From: an uncultured Bacilli bacterium
GTDB lineage: Bacteria > Bacillota_I > Bacilli_A > RF39 > UBA660
Length of the DNA: 16,587 nt
Assembly (NCBI GenBank): GCA_947584105.1
Contig: CANPWK010000008.1
Location: 1-16,587, forward strand
Direction of reading: 5' to 3'
The position numbers were made by a program, and so were the translations under genes. Below are positions 14,064-16,587 of the stretch, piece after piece. The notes below the pieces were generated by a model. It ran no database searches, was not told where the DNA came from, and saw nothing but the letters and a program-made list of their open reading frames with translations. How positions within the stretch are numbered: the first letter of the stretch is position 1; the number at the start of each line of letters is the position of its first letter.

Positions 14064-14092
14064 ATAATAGCACAAAAAACAATAAAAATCAA
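14064..14092 (-). promoter_or_regulatory. Promoter of the class B sortase gene
   Basis: On the minus strand a -35 TTGATT (14087-14092), 17-bp spacer and -10 TATTAT (14064-14069) with a TGC extension just before it. It lies between the surface-protein terminator hairpin and the sortase SD. Confidence 0.65.
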
Positions 14093-14096
14093 ATTA

Positions 14097-14122
14097 AAGG
14101 ATTAGTAATATTACTAATCCTT
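14097..14122 (-). terminator. Terminator hairpin after the surface-protein gene
   Basis: A perfect 26-bp palindrome (13-nt arms starting AAGGATTAG) 16 bp past the stop codon is followed on the minus strand by a T-rich stretch (TTTAATTTGATTTTT). With no loop bases inside, the RNA hairpin needs to open its centre, but it still forms a strong stem. Partial read-through into srtB is possible. Confidence 0.65.
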
Positions 14123-14138
14123 AATTATTATCTATAAC

Positions 14139-15629
14139 TTAATTACTTTTTACTTTTTTTAATTTGTAGATTGAGTATCCACCACCTAATGTAGCAAATA
14201 ACATTGTTATAACTATTATAAATATATTTTTATCAGATGTGTTTGGTGTTTTTGAATTATACATCACTACTGATGTTTCAACCTCACCTTGATCACCTAC
14301 TGAAAATTTAATTACTTCGTAACTTAAATCATAGCCTTCTGGTGCTTGAATTTCACTTAATATATATTCACCTTTTTCAAGTTCTAAATAATATGGTTCT
14401 AAACCAGATACCCATCTAACTATTTCGTTTCCATTTGCATCCTTAATAATTAATGTTGCTCCTGCTAACTCTTCTTTTGTTGTAATATCTTGTTTACTTA
14501 TTTTTACTTTATATTTTTGAATATGTGTATTATACATAACAACTTCTTTAATTTGACCATCGGCTTCTAATACAAATTCAACAGTTTCTTCATTTAATTT
14601 ATATCCATCTGGTGCTTGTGTTTCTCTCAAAATATATTTTCCAGGATTTAATCCCTCAATATAGTGAGCCTCCGAACCAGATATCCAACTGTCAACTTGC
14701 GTTCCATCTTCAGCTTCTAAAACTAGTGTTGCCCCCGGTAATTCTTCTTTAGTTGTTATATCTTGTTTGCTTATTCTTAATTTTGTTATTTCTTTTTTCT
14801 TTGAAATGCTTCCACTTATTTTTGAACTAGCATTAATATTAATATTTTCCGTAATATTTGGTGTTAATGTTTGAACATTATTTCCACAATCATAATTTTT
14901 AGAAATGCTTAAAGTCTTTGTCCCTGTAACTGTTACATCAATTGTAATAGTAGAACCATCTTTTAAATTACTACTTGGAAATCTAACATAAAAATTATTT
15001 CCAGACTTATTATATACTTCAACATTTGCTGTACCAGAAACTTTTACATCATATGTATTTGTTCCTAAAACAGTTAATTTATTTGAAATATAATATCCAT
15101 CTTTTAATTGAAAACTCAATTTATCTGATTCAGCACTTACCTTAATATTAAATTTTTCTTTTGCTTGATTATAAGCATTTACTGCTACATCATAAAACGG
15201 TTTAACTTCTGCTGTATTTCTAGTATCACGAACAGTACTAATTCTATTAATAGTATCCTTAGTTTCAAAATAATATAAAAACTCATTTATAGCTAATTCA
15301 GCGTAATAATAATTTTTAGCACTTGGTGATGCATTATATTTATTTATAATTGCAGCAATTCCAGCCTGTGCTGGTTGAGTAAATTGTTTAGAACTGATTG
15401 TACAATTATTTCCAACATTATTAATATGAAAAGATGTACAAAACATAACTCCTTTACCATATTTTTTGTAAATTAATTGTGTAGATCCATTATATTTTAG
15501 TGTTCCATCAAAATAAACATCAGTTATTTTATTTGGAAAAGTAGCAGCTTTGACACTACTATTAGCAAATAAAGAAATTAGTGCTACTAAAAAAAGAGCT
15601 ATTACTGTGAATTTTTTTGTATATTTCAT
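14139..15629 (-). CDS. Cell-wall-anchored surface protein: signal peptide, thioester-like domain, two Cna-B/SpaA domains, sorting signal
   Basis: The 496-residue protein has a signal peptide (1-28, cleavage likely after VKA-A), an N-terminal region resembling thioester (TQXA-type) adhesin domains (Cys64 in MFCTSF and YYYAELAINEF at 107-117), a beta-rich middle, two repeated Cna-B/SpaA domains (about 284-370 and 374-460) and a C-terminal sorting signal: KTPNTSD (460-466), hydrophobic helix (469-487), basic tail KLKKVKSN. Each Cna-B domain has the Lys of ISKQDITT, the Glu of APDGY/APEGY-type loops (RETQAP, SEIQAP) and the Asn of MYN, fitting intramolecular Lys-Asn isopeptide bonds. The Gln expected in TQxAIW is Glu111. 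The sorting motif is TPNTS, not LPXTG. The ATG at 15629 has a GGGGGG SD; an earlier in-frame start at 15683 lies within the promoter. It is a probable adhesin or minor pilin, substrate of the neighbouring class B sortase. Confidence 0.88.
   Translation of the reverse strand: MKYTKKFTVIALFLVALISLFANSSVKAATFPNKITDVYFDGTLKYNGSTQLIYKKYGKGVMFCTSFHINNVGNNCTISSKQFTQPAQAGIAAIINKYNASPSAKNYYYAELAINEFLYYFETKDTINRISTVRDTRNTAEVKPFYDVAVNAYNQAKEKFNIKVSAESDKLSFQLKDGYYISNKLTVLGTNTYDVKVSGTANVEVYNKSGNNFYVRFPSSNLKDGSTITIDVTVTGTKTLSISKNYDCGNNVQTLTPNITENININASSKISGSISKKKEITKLRISKQDITTKEELPGATLVLEAEDGTQVDSWISGSEAHYIEGLNPGKYILRETQAPDGYKLNEETVEFVLEADGQIKEVVMYNTHIQKYKVKISKQDITTKEELAGATLIIKDANGNEIVRWVSGLEPYYLELEKGEYILSEIQAPEGYDLSYEVIKFSVGDQGEVETSVVMYNSKTPNTSDKNIFIIVITMLFATLGGGYSIYKLKKVKSN
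14253..14780 (-). repeat. Tandem Cna-B domain repeat inside the surface-protein gene
   Basis: Two copies (14520-14780 and 14253-14510) encode domains that share the identical segment ISKQDITTKEEL and similar strand order, with DNA that is clearly related but diverged. This indicates an internal domain duplication that is not very recent. Confidence 0.8.
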
Positions 15630-15673
15630 ATTTTCCCCCCTTAAAATCTTGTAAATCCTCGTTGATGGGACAT

Positions 15674-15702
15674 ATATTATCACAAAATTGATTAATTGTC
15701 AA
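15674..15702 (-). promoter_or_regulatory. Promoter of the surface-protein gene
   Basis: On the minus strand a perfect -35 TTGACA (15697-15702), 17-bp spacer and -10 TAATAT (15674-15679). The start near 15667 leaves a leader of about 38 nt with the G6 SD. Confidence 0.8.
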
Positions 15703-15720
15703 ATCTCACCGGATAAATAA

Positions 15721-15757
15721 AAAAATATAAAACGTTTTAGATTTGTTTATATTTTTT
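15721..15757 (-). terminator. Weak candidate terminator of dapA
   Basis: On the minus strand an all-A/T stem (AAATATAAA with TTTATATTT) spans the stop codon and is followed by T7. It has no G-C pairs and partly overlaps coding sequence, so it is weak. Confidence 0.35.
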
Positions 15758-16587
15758 TAAGACTTTATTTAATTCATGTAAATTTTCTTCTTCTAAGGTA
15801 GTTAATGGCATTCTTAATTCAGGTGACTTAATCAATCCTAATTCAAATAAAGCACTTTTTACTGGAATAGGATTAACTTCTTTAAATAATACATTACTGT
15901 AAACAATTGCCTTCTTTTGTAAAAGCAAACTCTTTTCTAAATCACCTTTTAAATAATAGTTTACCATATTGTGTATATCTTGAGGAATAATATTAGCATT
16001 TACTGAAATAACACCTATTCCACCTAAAGACAATATTGGTAAAACCTGATCATCATTACCAGAATATATATCTAAATCTACACCTTCTAATTCTTTTAAA
16101 CTAACTAATTTAGCAACTTGTGATATATTGCCACTTGCCTCCTTTATTCCAACAACATTTTTGTTTTCTTTTGCTATTTTAATCGCCGTTTCAGGTAATA
16201 TATTTAACCCAGTACGACTTGGCACATTATACATAATAATTGGAATATTTACACTTTTAGCAATATCTCCATAATGTTTAACAAGTCCTTTTTGAGTTGC
16301 CTTATTATAATATGGTGTCACAACAAGTAGACCATCTACTCCTAAAGTTTCTGCTTGTTTAGCCATATTAATCGCACTTTTAGTACAATTCGATCCTGTT
16401 CCAGCTATAACCTTAACACGACCTTTAACAAATTTAACACACTGTTTAATACATTCTATCTGCTCACTATAAGATAATGTTGCTGCCTCACCAGTAGTCC
16501 CACAAATTATTATCGCATCAGTACCATTACTAATTTGATATTCTATTAAATTTTCTAACGAATTATAATCAATTTTACCATTTTCAA
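15737..16587 (-). CDS. dapA: 4-hydroxy-tetrahydrodipicolinate synthase, N-terminus cut by window edge
   Basis: The visible 282 residues read in one frame from the right window edge; family length of about 290-300 means roughly ten residues are missing. The enzyme condenses pyruvate with aspartate semialdehyde, the first step of the diaminopimelate/lysine pathway, feeding peptidoglycan synthesis. The TIM-barrel motifs are present: ICGTTGEAATL (Thr-Thr of the active site), VIAGTGSN, VTPYYNKATQKGL, MYNVPSRTG (catalytic Tyr and the Arg that contacts the aldehyde carboxylate) and GIKEASG (Schiff-base Lys). An internal Met at 16366 is not the true start, since GTTGE and other essential motifs lie upstream of it. 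N-acetylneuraminate lyase is a relative, but YNVPSRTG fits DapA better. Upstream genes and promoter lie outside the window. Confidence 0.93.
   Translation of the reverse strand, partial: ENGKIDYNSLENLIEYQISNGTDAIIICGTTGEAATLSYSEQIECIKQCVKFVKGRVKVIAGTGSNCTKSAINMAKQAETLGVDGLLVVTPYYNKATQKGLVKHYGDIAKSVNIPIIMYNVPSRTGLNILPETAIKIAKENKNVVGIKEASGNISQVAKLVSLKELEGVDLDIYSGNDDQVLPILSLGGIGVISVNANIIPQDIHNMVNYYLKGDLEKSLLLQKKAIVYSNVLFKEVNPIPVKSALFELGLIKSPELRMPLTTLEEENLHELNKVLKKYKQI

Noticed and set aside
15630..15683. Longer N-terminus for the surface protein
   Set aside because: It would begin in the -10/-35 region and place 18 residues before a normal signal peptide; the ATG at 15629 has a G6 SD.
1..16587. 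CRISPR array, insertion sequence, prophage, tRNA or rRNA
   Set aside because: No spaced direct repeats, no transposase or integrase, no cloverleaf or rRNA-like G+C-rich stretch was seen on reading both strands.

Overview
The window is very A+T-rich chromosomal DNA of a low-GC Gram-positive type bacterium. It carries two sortases, a sortase-anchored Cna-B/SpaA-type surface protein, strong SD sequences, a CIRCE heat-shock operator and a rubrerythrin that suggests an anaerobic or microaerophilic life. ClpB lacks its N-domain and is under CIRCE control, as in Mollicutes. Genes read cleanly with the standard bacterial code (TGG for Trp, TAA or TGA stops), so this is not a code-4 mycoplasma. An uncultured gut Bacilli or Mollicutes-related lineage (RF39 or Erysipelotrichia-like) is my inference, not something the sequence proves.

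Layout. (1) 1-1683: a MATE transporter (+) behind a good promoter and a short leader that ends in an intrinsic-terminator-like hairpin. (2) 1721-2098: a DUF4186 protein (-). (3) 2171-3937: a translationally coupled pair (+), a PIG-L/LmbE-type deacetylase and an ATP-grasp ligase, behind a near-consensus promoter. (4) 3943-5520: a short UvrD-superfamily helicase resembling helicase IV (-). (5) 5605-6242: rubrerythrin (-) with its own promoter and terminator. (6) 6269-7857: a sortase with an unusual active site followed by an unrecognised multi-pass membrane protein (-), with a long leader containing a 15-bp-arm palindrome. (7) 7871-10630: two SDR dehydrogenases and a methionine-gamma-lyase/YnbB-like PLP enzyme (-). 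(8) 10678-12894: CIRCE-controlled N-domain-less clpB (+), divergent from block 7. (9) 12903-15702: a class B sortase and the Cna-B surface protein (-), each with its own promoter. (10) 15737-16587: dapA (-), cut by the window edge.

How the genes relate. The surface protein and class B sortase form a plausible export and anchoring module. The other sortase and its membrane partner form a second surface module with no substrate visible here. The CIRCE lies in the divergent promoter region between clpB and the SDR/PLP-enzyme cluster and may affect both. The remaining genes are stress (rubrerythrin, clpB), repair (helicase), efflux (MATE) and lysine/peptidoglycan-precursor (dapA) functions. There is no CRISPR array, transposase, integrase, phage gene, rRNA or tRNA that I can recognise. 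No intergenic stretch exceeds 300 bases. The points most worth a second look are the sortase lacking the usual Arg, the thioester-like domain with Glu where Gln is expected, the extra cytoplasmic domain on the class B sortase, and the shared CIRCE/-35 region.
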